Part shown: piece after piece, positions 1-5,032 of the stretch | Layout of the letters: the number at the start of each line of letters is the position of its first letter | How positions within the stretch are numbered: position 1 is the stretch's first letter | From: an uncultured Oscillospiraceae bacterium | GTDB taxonomy: Bacteria; Bacillota; Clostridia; Oscillospirales; Oscillospiraceae | NCBI GenBank assembly: GCA_910579725.1 | Contig: CAJTUD010000063.1 | Location: 1 to 11,842, forward strand | DNA length: 11,842 nucleotides | Reading direction: 5' to 3' | Made by a program: the position numbers and the translations under genes | Notes under the pieces: model-generated | What the model was told of the DNA's origin: nothing | The model's input: only the letters and a program-made list of their open reading frames with translations | Database searches by the model: none

Positions 1-23
1 AGAATCTTCTTGAGATTTCTCAT
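1..23 (-). CDS. Start of a gene leaving the window (probable secreted protein)
   Basis: Reading the minus strand from base 23, an ATG opens a frame encoding MRNLKKI plus a partial codon before the window ends. It is preceded by a strong ribosome binding site, AAGGAGG on the minus strand (bases 34-40), ten bases upstream of the ATG. A short basic N-terminus of this kind (M-R-N-L-K-K) is typical of signal peptides of secreted or surface proteins in Clostridia, but only seven residues are visible and no hydrophobic core can be seen. The function is unknown. The long AT-rich stretch to its right would be its regulatory region. Confidence rests on the ribosome binding site and ATG only. Confidence 0.5.
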
Positions 24-184
24 GTGGATTTTTCCTCCTTTTTATTTTCTGGAGTGAAAAGTCTTGTTTTCCGCCGAAAAGTTGCCGTTTTTTTCAACCA
101 GACGGCCATTATCAAGCCCCTTACCCGGTAGAAAAAGTCCAGGAATCGCTGCGCCGCAATGGATTTACAGGGCGAAAAAAATCT

Positions 185-303
185 TTGGTAGCTGATTTTT
201 GCAGTTTGGTAGCACACGCTCAGATTATGTAAATGATACTTGTTATGTCCGCCGTATTTTCAACCGTTTCCGGCGGAAGATAGCTTGGTAGCCAGTTGGT
301 AGC
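185..303 (+). repeat. Four direct repeats of TTGGTAGC
   Basis: The 8-mer TTGGTAGC occurs exactly at 185-192, 206-213, 285-292 and 296-303, all in the same orientation. The first two also share the preceding T. Start-to-start spacings are 21, 79 and 11 bases. The 21- and 11-base steps are close to two turns and one turn of the helix, which would place protein binding sites on the same face. A related TTGGTTGC is at 349-356. Repeats like this can be regulator operators or arm-type sites bound by tyrosine recombinases near attachment sites. No recombinase gene is visible in the window, so the role is open. Confidence 0.65.
248..277. repeat. Inverted repeat TCCGCCG / CGGCGGA
   Basis: A perfect 7-base inverted repeat, TCCGCCG at 248-254 and CGGCGGA at 271-277, separated by 16 bases and sitting just before the third and fourth TTGGTAGC copies. 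The heptamer TCCGCCG also occurs at 70-76. In otherwise AT-rich DNA these GC-rich arms stand out and could form a hairpin or a dyad operator. There is no U-tract on either side, so it is not a terminator. Confidence 0.4.
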
Positions 304-433
304 GTATTCATAAAAATTTTACATTTAAATGCAAAAATTGATGAAAATTTGGTTGCTTTTTTCAGAATAATGCAAAAAATCGTACGCAAATTAAAAATTT
401 AACAAAGAAGTTTACATAACACTGTTTTGGGGC

Positions 434-474
434 AAAAAATGCGGCAGATCAGGTGACTGCCTGGTCTGCCGCAT
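434..474 (-). terminator. Strong intrinsic terminator (minus strand)
   Basis: A 15-base-pair stem is formed by 439-453 and 460-474, with one G-T wobble and a 6-base loop (TGACTG). On the minus strand the stem is followed at once by a run of T (complement of the A run at 434-439), the classic intrinsic terminator layout. On the plus strand a T run also follows, but only after GGATA, so the element may act weakly in both directions. The only visible minus-strand gene upstream is the hydrolase-acetyltransferase at 754-1818, so this probably ends that transcript after it has crossed the small opposing gene. Confidence 0.8.
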
Positions 475-548
475 GGATATTTTTTCAGTTATTTCCACCA
501 TTGGACGCGTGTGTATTCCGGGCATACTATCGCCGGAGGTGAAGCGTA

Positions 549-752
549 ATGCAGGATCATAAAAGCCAGCCATCCGGGCGGAAACCCGGATGGCCGGAAG
601 GCGACGACGATGTCATCAATAAATACGGCACCTATGAAGTGCAGCGGACCAACGGCATGGAGAACAAGTACCCCATGATTGCTCAAGGACTCTCCGAGCG
701 GGAGGCCCGGGAACAGTTGGAAGCAGCCCGGCGCTGGAAAGAGAAAAAGTAG
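549..752 (+). CDS. Small conserved-type hypothetical protein, 67 aa
   Basis: A 67-residue, highly charged soluble protein with no membrane segment. The N-terminal third is rich in Pro, Gly and Lys. The middle has the pattern INKYGTYEVQ, which I recognise only as typical of small uncharacterised proteins in gut Clostridia. The C-terminal part (about residues 48-67) should be a charged alpha-helix ending in KEKK. The ATG has an excellent ribosome binding site, GGAGGTGA at 535-542. A possible weak promoter lies upstream (TTGGAC at 501, TACTAT at 525). The stop codon is one base from the stop of the converging gene. A 13-base-pair hairpin lies within its first 20 codons and may be the terminator of the opposing gene. 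The function is unknown, and I do not assign one. Confidence 0.7.
   Translation: MQDHKSQPSGRKPGWPEGDDDVINKYGTYEVQRTNGMENKYPMIAQGLSEREAREQLEAARRWKEKK
561..597 (-). terminator. Probable intrinsic terminator inside the opposing small gene
   Basis: Arms 566-578 and 585-597 pair over 13 positions (one G-U wobble on the minus strand) around a 6-base loop. The innermost ten pairs, GCCATCCGGG with CCCGGATGGC, are perfect. On the minus strand the stem is followed by CTTTT, a short U-tract, so it can end the transcript coming from the hydrolase-acetyltransferase gene. It lies in the coding sequence of the plus-strand gene at 549-752, where the same bases encode residues about 6-17. The U-tract is short, so part of the transcription may continue to the stronger terminator at 434-474. 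Confidence 0.5.
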
Positions 753-753
753 G

Positions 754-1818
754 CTACAGCGCCAGGGTCATGTCGTACCACACCGCGCCGCCGTGAATGG
801 ACTGGGACACGCCCCGGTTTACAAAGCCGAAACTTTCGTAATATTTCAGCTTCCGCTCCAGGCAGGTGAGAGTGACGCCACGGCGTTTCTCCCGCCGGGC
901 CTGGACAATCAGAGCATCCAGCATTTCCCGCCCGCAGCCCATTCTCTGCCAGTCCGGATGGACGGCCAGGCTGAATACTGATTGCCAGGGGTGGCTTTCG
1001 CTGTGACAGCCTGCGTCTCCGAACATCTCGTCGGCAATAAATTCCCGGCAGATGACCGGTCCCATGACAAAGCCCACGATGGTTCCGCTTAACTCGCCTA
1101 CCAGAAAGTGATTTCCGTATGAAGCGATGCGCGCCCGGATAGTCTCCCGGCTGGCGGCCTGTTCCGGGGGAAAACAAGCCGCTTCAATTTCCGCGCAGCG
1201 GTCCAGATCCTCCGCCATCGCCGGACGGACGGACAGCTTTCCACCCTCCAGCTCCTGAAGAAATCCAGCGGAGGAGCAGATTTCCGCACCCACGTTGGCC
1301 ATATCCCGCATGTTGGAGCGCTGAATCTCTTCCGTGTTGGAGGAACAGCAATCCTCCAGCACCCGCACACGGTAGTCCAGCGAGATGGCGTCATAGCAGG
1401 TAGTACGGATACAGTTGGGCGTGGTGGTGCCGGCGAGGAGCACTGTGTCCACCTTCAGCCGCCGCAGCAGGAGATCCAAAGCGGTCTGAAAAAAGGCGGA
1501 GTAGCGGGGCTTGATGATCTCGTAATCCTTCTCCCGGCGGCCGAATTCCGGAGGATTTTCGATGGAGATAGGACCGGTGCTGCCGGGGGTGAGGGGTTTG
1601 CCCCCCTGGGCCCAGAGCTGGCGGCGGGTGTGCTCCACGTCGCTGCCGTCGGCACGATAGGCGCGGTTGACGAACACTACCGGAATGTCCGCCCGGCGGC
1701 AGGCGGCAATAACCTGAGCGCAGGCAGGGACCGTGGCCCGCGCGTCCCGGATGCACAGGGGAGACTCCGGGTTTAAAAATCCGTTCTGCATATCGATGAC
1801 AATCAGTGCTTGCTTCAT
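754..1818 (-). CDS. Isochorismatase-family cysteine hydrolase fused to GNAT acetyltransferase
   Basis: A 354-residue two-domain cytoplasmic enzyme. Residues 1-190 form an isochorismatase-like hydrolase domain with the family's catalytic triad in the expected places: Asp9 in VIDMQNGF, Lys103 in IIKPRYS, and Cys136 in GTTTPNCIRTTC. This family hydrolyses amide or carbamoyl bonds (nicotinamidase, N-carbamoylsarcosine amidase) or isochorismate. Residues about 195-354 form a GNAT acetyltransferase domain resembling the arylalkylamine type, with the acetyl-CoA loop QRMGCG at 291-296 after the LAVHPDW strand, and YYESFGF near the C-terminus. The frame is continuous, with no frameshift. The ribosome binding site AAGGAG lies nine bases before the ATG. 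A plausible joint role is release of an amine by the hydrolase followed by its acetylation, but the substrate cannot be read from sequence. It lies downstream of azlCD on the same strand, separated from it by a terminator. Confidence 0.9.
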   Translation of the reverse strand: MKQALIVIDMQNGFLNPESPLCIRDARATVPACAQVIAACRRADIPVVFVNRAYRADGSDVEHTRRQLWAQGGKPLTPGSTGPISIENPPEFGRREKDYEIIKPRYSAFFQTALDLLLRRLKVDTVLLAGTTTPNCIRTTCYDAISLDYRVRVLEDCCSSNTEEIQRSNMRDMANVGAEICSSAGFLQELEGGKLSVRPAMAEDLDRCAEIEAACFPPEQAASRETIRARIASYGNHFLVGELSGTIVGFVMGPVICREFIADEMFGDAGCHSESHPWQSVFSLAVHPDWQRMGCGREMLDALIVQARREKRRGVTLTCLERKLKYYESFGFVNRGVSQSIHGGAVWYDMTLAL

Positions 1819-1838
1819 AATGAGCCACTCCTTAGTCT

Positions 1839-1870
1839 ATAATATAGCCAACGCAGTTGAAAAAGCGCAA
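1839..1870 (-). promoter_or_regulatory. Possible promoter of the hydrolase-acetyltransferase gene
   Basis: On the minus strand a -10-like TATATT (1846-1841), or the overlapping TATTAT, lies just upstream of the ribosome binding site. A weak -35 candidate, TTGCGC (1870-1865), lies 18 bases before it and overlaps the terminator stem. The -10 is good but the -35 matches only half of the consensus. The presence of a terminator just upstream supports a separate promoter here. Confidence 0.3.
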
Positions 1871-1882
1871 ATGTGCTTTTTT
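1860..1882 (-). terminator. Intrinsic terminator after azlD, probably bidirectional
   Basis: The sequence has A5-GCGC (1860-1868), loop AAAT (1869-1872), then GTGC-T6 (1873-1882). This gives a nine-pair stem with one wobble, and an A-run and T-run flank the GC core on both sides, so a U-tract exists in either direction. On the minus strand it lies about 80 bases after the azlD stop codon and should end the azlCD transcript before the next gene. Confidence 0.6.
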
Positions 1883-1962
1883 AACCCATGGGCCGCAGGC
1901 CCGGTGGTACGCTGCATCTGCCATTGCGCTGCCTATGAAGTTTTCAGCGGAAGCCGCTTCGA

Positions 1963-2265
1963 CTATAAAATCCATTCGGACGCCAGTACCACCAGACAGC
2001 ACGCCGCCGCCACCAGAAACAGGCTGCCGCCCCGCCAGGCCAGAACCGCTCCCGCGATCAGCGCCAGCGCTCCGGCGGCGGGACTCCGGGTGGCCTCCAC
2101 GATGGCGGGAAAGGTCATCACCGCCAGCGTTACGTAGGGTACATAGTAGAGAAACGACCGCAGCGTCCGATTGGTAATCTCCCTGCGGATCAGTACCAGA
2201 GGCGTGACCCGAATCAGATAGGACACTCCGGCGGATACCAGAATGTAAAGCCAGATATTCTTCAT
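1963..2265 (-). CDS. azlD: AzlD-family branched-chain amino acid export subunit
   Basis: A 100-residue, strongly hydrophobic protein with about four predicted membrane spans (roughly residues 1-20, 38-58, 60-80 and 83-98). Both the length and the early pattern YLIRVTPL fit the AzlD family. AzlD is the small partner of AzlC; together they export branched-chain amino acids or their analogues across the cytoplasmic membrane. The start at 2265 is chosen because the ATG overlaps the azlC stop codon in an ATGA arrangement, indicating translational coupling. A longer frame reaching back to 2379 would lie entirely within azlC and lacks its own ribosome binding site. The upstream neighbour and strand agree with the usual azlC-azlD operon order. 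Confidence 0.9.
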   Translation of the reverse strand: MKNIWLYILVSAGVSYLIRVTPLVLIRREITNRTLRSFLYYVPYVTLAVMTFPAIVEATRSPAAGALALIAGAVLAWRGGSLFLVAAACCLVVLASEWIL

Positions 2266-2981
2266 GCCGGCACACCTGCCTCGTCCTTCACTGGGAACAA
2301 AACGGCTGCGCCCAGAGCGATGACTACGGTCAGCGCAATCGTCTTCACACCGGAAGGAACCGGCGTCAGAAGAGTCCACCGGCTGGTTATCAGGCTGGCG
2401 GCAAAGCTCAATGCCACCAATCCCAGCACCACCCGGTCTTTTTTGGCAGGCGGAATGATAATCGCCAAAAACATGCCGTACAGCCCAACGCTCAACGCGC
2501 TCACCAGTCTTGGCGGCAGCACGTTGCCCACAGCCACACCGAAAAAGGTCCCCAGACCCCAGCCGGGAATTGCCACCGCCATGGCGCCGTAGGTGTACCA
2601 GGGACTCAGTTGTCCGGGATAGGCGATGGAAATGCCGAAAATTTCGTCCGTCACATCAAAGGCCACCAGCATCCGGTGATACAGAGGCGTCTCCGGCGCC
2701 AGCTTCTGACTCAGCGAGCAGCTCATCAACAGGTACCGGGCGTTGGCCACCAGAGTCATAACGGCAACCTCCCAGTATCCCGCCCTGGCGGCTGCCAGGG
2801 AGAAGACTGCGTACTCTCCGGCAGAAGCATTGTTAGTCAAACTCTCCACCATGGCCTGAACGGCGGAAAAGTCGGCGTTCCTGGCGGCGATTCCCAGAGT
2901 AAACGCCACGGCGAAGTATCCCAGGGCAATGGGCATGCCGTCCCGGATTCCCTGGCGCAGACAGATTTGAGTGGTTTTCAC
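2262..2981 (-). CDS. azlC: AzlC-family branched-chain amino acid exporter
   Basis: A 239-residue integral membrane protein with several hydrophobic spans and the AzlC-type segments GIRDGMPIALGY near the N-terminus and ANARYLLMS around residue 80. It forms the main permease subunit of the AzlCD exporter. The start is placed at GTG 2981 rather than ATG 3014 for two reasons. A strong ribosome binding site GGAGGA (2994-2989) sits seven bases before the GTG, inside the would-be coding sequence. The -10 box of the promoter ends only one base before ATG 3014, so transcription should start at or beyond that ATG. The protein from GTG begins VKTTQICLRQG, as expected for AzlC. The azlD gene follows with a 4-base overlap. 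No azlB/Lrp-type regulator gene is in the window. Confidence 0.9.
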   Translation of the reverse strand: MKTTQICLRQGIRDGMPIALGYFAVAFTLGIAARNADFSAVQAMVESLTNNASAGEYAVFSLAAARAGYWEVAVMTLVANARYLLMSCSLSQKLAPETPLYHRMLVAFDVTDEIFGISIAYPGQLSPWYTYGAMAVAIPGWGLGTFFGVAVGNVLPPRLVSALSVGLYGMFLAIIIPPAKKDRVVLGLVALSFAASLITSRWTLLTPVPSGVKTIALTVVIALGAAVLFPVKDEAGVPA

Positions 2982-3015
2982 GGGAAAATCCTCCGAGCTT
3001 GCAGCAGTAGGCATT

Positions 3016-3043
3016 ATTATAGCCTATTTGTCAAATAAGTCAA
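3016..3043 (-). promoter_or_regulatory. Sigma-A promoter of azlCD
   Basis: On the minus strand, TTGACT (3043-3038) and a perfect TATAAT (3021-3016) are separated by 16 bases. Transcription would begin near base 3009, giving a leader of about 28 bases that contains the GGAGGA ribosome binding site for the GTG start at 2981. This is the best promoter match in the window. Confidence 0.85.
3025..3037. promoter_or_regulatory. Palindromic operator between -35 and -10 of azlCD
   Basis: TATTTG-T-CAAATA is a perfect 6+1+6 palindrome lying exactly in the promoter spacer. A dimeric repressor bound here would block RNA polymerase. The size and AT-rich arms suit a MarR-type or similar winged-helix regulator, but no such gene is in the window, so the regulator is unknown. 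The palindrome is visible; its use as an operator is inferred. Confidence 0.6.
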
Positions 3044-3179
3044 GCCGGAGGCGAAGACGGGCAGAGATTAAGGCGGCTTTGCGGCGTGAAAACTCTGAAA
3101 TTTTGCCCAGCCTTGCCAGAGAAACAAGAAACGGCTGAGCGTAACAGTTTGAGGCAGCGGAAAACCGAATATGGCCCAG

Positions 3180-3227
3180 CGCCCCGCGTCACGGAGGTTT
3201 TCATGCCAGGACGCAGGGCGTTTTTTT
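3180..3227 (+). terminator. Intrinsic terminator upstream of the phage module
   Basis: Arms 3180-3190 and 3210-3220 pair over 11 positions with one internal C-A mismatch, with a 19-base loop and a run of seven T at 3221-3227. This is a good plus-strand terminator. No plus-strand gene lies between 752 and 3330, so it either insulates the phage genes from stray transcription or works as a conditional stop within a leader RNA. The loop contains GGAGG and an ATG (see the short ORF at 3203). Confidence 0.7.
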
Positions 3228-3229
3228 AA
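3203..3229 (+). other. Possible 8-codon leader ORF overlapping the terminator
   Basis: GGAGG (3193-3197) in the hairpin loop is followed after five bases by ATG CCA GGA CGC AGG GCG TTT TTT TAA, encoding MPGRRAFF. The ORF covers the right arm of the hairpin and the whole T run. A ribosome translating it would prevent the stem from forming and allow readthrough. The frame is short enough to arise by chance, and GC-rich hairpin loops can mimic ribosome binding sites. Confidence 0.2.
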
Positions 3230-3272
3230 GTCTGGAGGTGCTCAAGGGTAAAATAAAAAAATTTTTGGATTG

Positions 3273-3297
3273 GTTGCACAGCTGCGTGCAACTTTTT
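3273..3297 (+). terminator. Second intrinsic terminator upstream of the phage module
   Basis: GTTGCAC (3273-3279) and GTGCAAC (3286-3292) form a perfect seven-pair stem with a 6-base loop, followed immediately by TTTTT (3293-3297). It lies 38 bases before the small terminase start. A TAAAAT hexamer at 3249-3254, between the two hairpins, could be a -10 box but its -35 is poor. The same dyad could instead be a protein-binding operator. Confidence 0.55.
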
Positions 3298-3334
3298 GGC
3301 TTTGGGAGCCTATTGGTGAAAGGACGGTGATGAA

Positions 3335-3610
3335 ATGGAACCGGATCGGGAGGAAATCCTGGACGTACTCAGGCGCGTGGCATGCAGCAGGCCCAATGAC
3401 GCCATCTCCTTGGCGCTGGCACCGAAGGATATCCGCGTCGGGTCGCTGGATCTCTGGGGCGTGAGCGAATTCAAGGTGAACAGCACCGGAACGGCGGAGG
3501 TCAAGTTCACGGACCGCGTGAAGGCAATCGGCCTGCTGCTGGAATGCGCCGGAGGGGGAGAGGACGGTATGAACGCCCTGCTGGACGCGCTGGCGGCAGA
3601 GGAGGAATGA
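3335..3610 (+). CDS. Probable small terminase subunit lacking an HTH domain
   Basis: A 91-residue protein directly before the large terminase. The C-terminal half, VNSTGTAEVKFTDRVKAIGLLLE (about residues 48-70), resembles the end of PBSX XtmA-type small terminases, where a beta-hairpin is followed by a KL/RV-K-A-LL helix involved in oligomerisation. The N-terminal 45 residues are too short for the usual helix-turn-helix and none is recognisable. The protein would normally select DNA for packaging and stimulate the large subunit. The ATG at 3335 is preferred over the out-of-frame ATG at 3330; AGGACGG at 3321-3327 is an acceptable ribosome binding site. Assignment rests on position and the C-terminal pattern. 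It could also be a truncated or specialised version. Confidence 0.65.
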   Translation: MEPDREEILDVLRRVACSRPNDAISLALAPKDIRVGSLDLWGVSEFKVNSTGTAEVKFTDRVKAIGLLLECAGGGEDGMNALLDALAAEEE

Positions 3611-3620
3611 GGTTGCGGCA

Positions 3621-4874
3621 ATGAAAATCAAACGATTTTCTCCCAAGCAGAAACGCATCATGTGCTGGTGGGCCCCCAAATCTGCGGACCGGCACTATGA
3701 CGCCATTATCTGCGACGGGGCTGTGCGAAGCGGCAAAACGCTGTGTATGGGCTTGAGCTTCGCATGCTGGGCCATGTCCTGCTTCCAGTGTCAGCAATTC
3801 GCGTTCTGCGGCAAAAGCGTGGTATCCCTGCGGAGAAACCTGCTCCAGGAGCTCTGCCCCCTGCTTGAGGAGCTGGGATTTCAGTGCAGGGAGAAGCGCA
3901 GCGAGAACCTGCTGACCATCAGCAGAGGCGGAAGGGAAAACCGCTTTTACCTGATGGGCGGCAAGGACGAGGGCAGCGCCGCGTTCATCCAGGGTGTGAC
4001 GCTGGCCGGGGTCCTTCTGGACGAAGTCGCGCTGATGCCCAGGTCCTTTGTGGAGCAGGCTCTCGCCAGATGCAGCGTGCGGGGCTCCCGGCTGTGGTTC
4101 AACTGCAACCCGGAGGGGCCTCAGCATTGGTTTTATCTGGAGTGGATTCAGAAACGGGAGCAGCGAAACGCGCTCTACCTCCACTTCACCATGGAGGACA
4201 ACCCCTCCCTCTCCCCGCGTATCCGGCAGCGCTACCGGTCCAGTTACAGCGGCGCTTTTTACAGGCGGTTCATTTTAGGGGAATGGACCGCGGCCAAGGG
4301 ACTGATTTACGATTTCTTTGATCCGGGACGGGACGCGCGGCCCGTTCCTGAGGGTGAAATGGAGGAGTATATCATCTCTGTTGACTACGGCACCGCAAAT
4401 CCCTGTTCCTTTGGACTCTGGGGTCTTCGCGAGGGCGTATGGTACCGGGTGAAGGAGTATTACTATGCTTCCAGAAGTACCGGCGTACAGCTGACAGATC
4501 AGGAGTATGCGGCGGAGCTGGCAAGGCTGGCCGGCAATCATCAGATCCGCTGCGTGGTGGCGGACCCCTCCGCCGCCAGCTTTATTACCGCTTTGAAGCA
4601 GGCGGGGTACCGCGTGGTGAAGGCCAACAACGACGTTCTTTCCGGCATCCGCATCACCGCCGATTTGTTGAAAAGAGGGCGGATTGTGATCTGCGAAAGC
4701 TGCGGGGACTGTCTGCGGGAGATTGCGCTGTACCGTTGGAGCGAGGAAACCAACGGGCGGGACGCCCCCCACAAGGACCACGATCATGCTATGGATGACA
4801 TGCGGTATTTTGCCGTTACCATGGCAAGCTGCGGGGACAGCGCGGGGGTGTTCTGCTCGGTGGCCAGACGGTGA
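3621..4874 (+). CDS. Phage terminase large subunit (PBSX XtmB-like)
   Basis: A 417-residue DNA-packaging motor. The N-terminal ATPase domain has the Walker A-like loop GAVRSGKT (residues 33-40), Walker B VLLDE (131-135) and a coupling motif FNCNPEG (160-166). The C-terminal nuclease domain has the expected acidic residues: Asp255 in SVDYGT, Asp315 in VVADPS, and an Asp in HAMDDMRY (392-393). The enzyme pumps DNA into the procapsid at the portal and cuts it. Both sets of catalytic residues are present, so it should be active. It begins 10 bases after the small terminase stop, with GAGG as a ribosome binding site. It is followed by an unusual 158-base gap before the portal gene. Confidence 0.95.
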   Translation: MKIKRFSPKQKRIMCWWAPKSADRHYDAIICDGAVRSGKTLCMGLSFACWAMSCFQCQQFAFCGKSVVSLRRNLLQELCPLLEELGFQCREKRSENLLTISRGGRENRFYLMGGKDEGSAAFIQGVTLAGVLLDEVALMPRSFVEQALARCSVRGSRLWFNCNPEGPQHWFYLEWIQKREQRNALYLHFTMEDNPSLSPRIRQRYRSSYSGAFYRRFILGEWTAAKGLIYDFFDPGRDARPVPEGEMEEYIISVDYGTANPCSFGLWGLREGVWYRVKEYYYASRSTGVQLTDQEYAAELARLAGNHQIRCVVADPSAASFITALKQAGYRVVKANNDVLSGIRITADLLKRGRIVICESCGDCLREIALYRWSEETNGRDAPHKDHDHAMDDMRYFAVTMASCGDSAGVFCSVARR

Positions 4875-5032
4875 GAAGGCCTTTTTTTATTGCAGGGGGC
4901 GATTTGTTTTGCACTGTTCCTGCGGTTTGTCCGGCCCGGAATGGAGCGGGTTCCGTGTAAACAAAAAAACTTTTGTTTGCCGCGCAGTGCGCGGCGAGGA
5001 TGAAACAAGTCAGTCATGGAAGGAGCTGAGAA
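4875..5032 (+). other. Intergenic RNA-structure element between terminase and portal
   Basis: This 158-base gap is the longest in the phage module. It holds three adjacent hairpins. CGGAA (4937-4941) pairs with TTCCG (4951-4955). A perfect AT-rich stem AAACAAAA (4959-4966) pairs with TTTTGTTT (4971-4978) around loop AAAC. A perfect GC stem GCCGCGC (4979-4985) pairs with GCGCGGC (4989-4995) around loop AGT and abuts the previous stem. No U-tract follows the GC stem, so it is not a typical terminator. AAGGCCTT followed by T's occurs at 4876-4890, just after the terminase stop. The portal ribosome binding site AGGAG is at 5021-5025. An mRNA-processing or expression-balancing role is possible. 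Confidence 0.5.

Larger units (their letters stand above)
24..433. other. AT-rich intergenic region
   Basis: About 400 bases with no convincing gene, clearly richer in A and T than the coding sequence to the right. It contains the TTGGTAGC repeats (185-303), a degenerate fifth copy TTGGTTGC at 349-356, a 7-base inverted repeat (248-254 with 271-277), and homopolymeric A and T runs. It lies upstream of the minus-strand gene at the left edge and should contain its promoter. A GATAAT hexamer on the minus strand (108-113) is a possible -10 box but has no convincing -35 partner. A 65-codon minus-strand frame (20-217) crosses it but lacks a ribosome binding site and overlaps the better-supported start at base 23. 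Confidence 0.6.

Noticed and set aside
20..217. A 65-codon minus-strand frame in the left intergenic region
   Set aside because: It has no ribosome binding site, runs over the SD and start of the better-supported gene at base 23, and two TTGGTAGC repeats happen to lie in frame at its start.
185..303. TTGGTAGC repeats as a CRISPR array
   Set aside because: Eight-base units with irregular 3- to 71-base gaps do not fit CRISPR repeats and spacers, and no cas gene is present.
679..981. A 100-codon plus-strand frame opposite the acetyltransferase domain
   Set aside because: It is antisense to the conserved GNAT domain and has no supporting start signal or family resemblance.
2266..2379. Longer N-terminus for AzlD beginning at 2379
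   Set aside because: The added 38 residues are charged, lie within azlC in another frame, and are absent from the AzlD family; the ATGA overlap at 2265 is the natural start.
3270..3464. A 64-codon plus-strand frame over the second terminator and small terminase start
   Set aside because: It crosses the hairpin, lacks a ribosome binding site, and is out of frame with the small terminase, whose C-terminal pattern matches a known family.
4959..4995. The hairpins in the terminase-portal spacer as an intrinsic terminator
   Set aside because: The GC stem is followed by GAGGATG, without a U-tract, and a stop here would silence the structural genes behind it.
4941..5003. A 20-codon frame (MERVPCKQ...) in the terminase-portal spacer
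   Set aside because: It has no ribosome binding site and is made largely of the two hairpins, so it is more likely to be non-coding structure.
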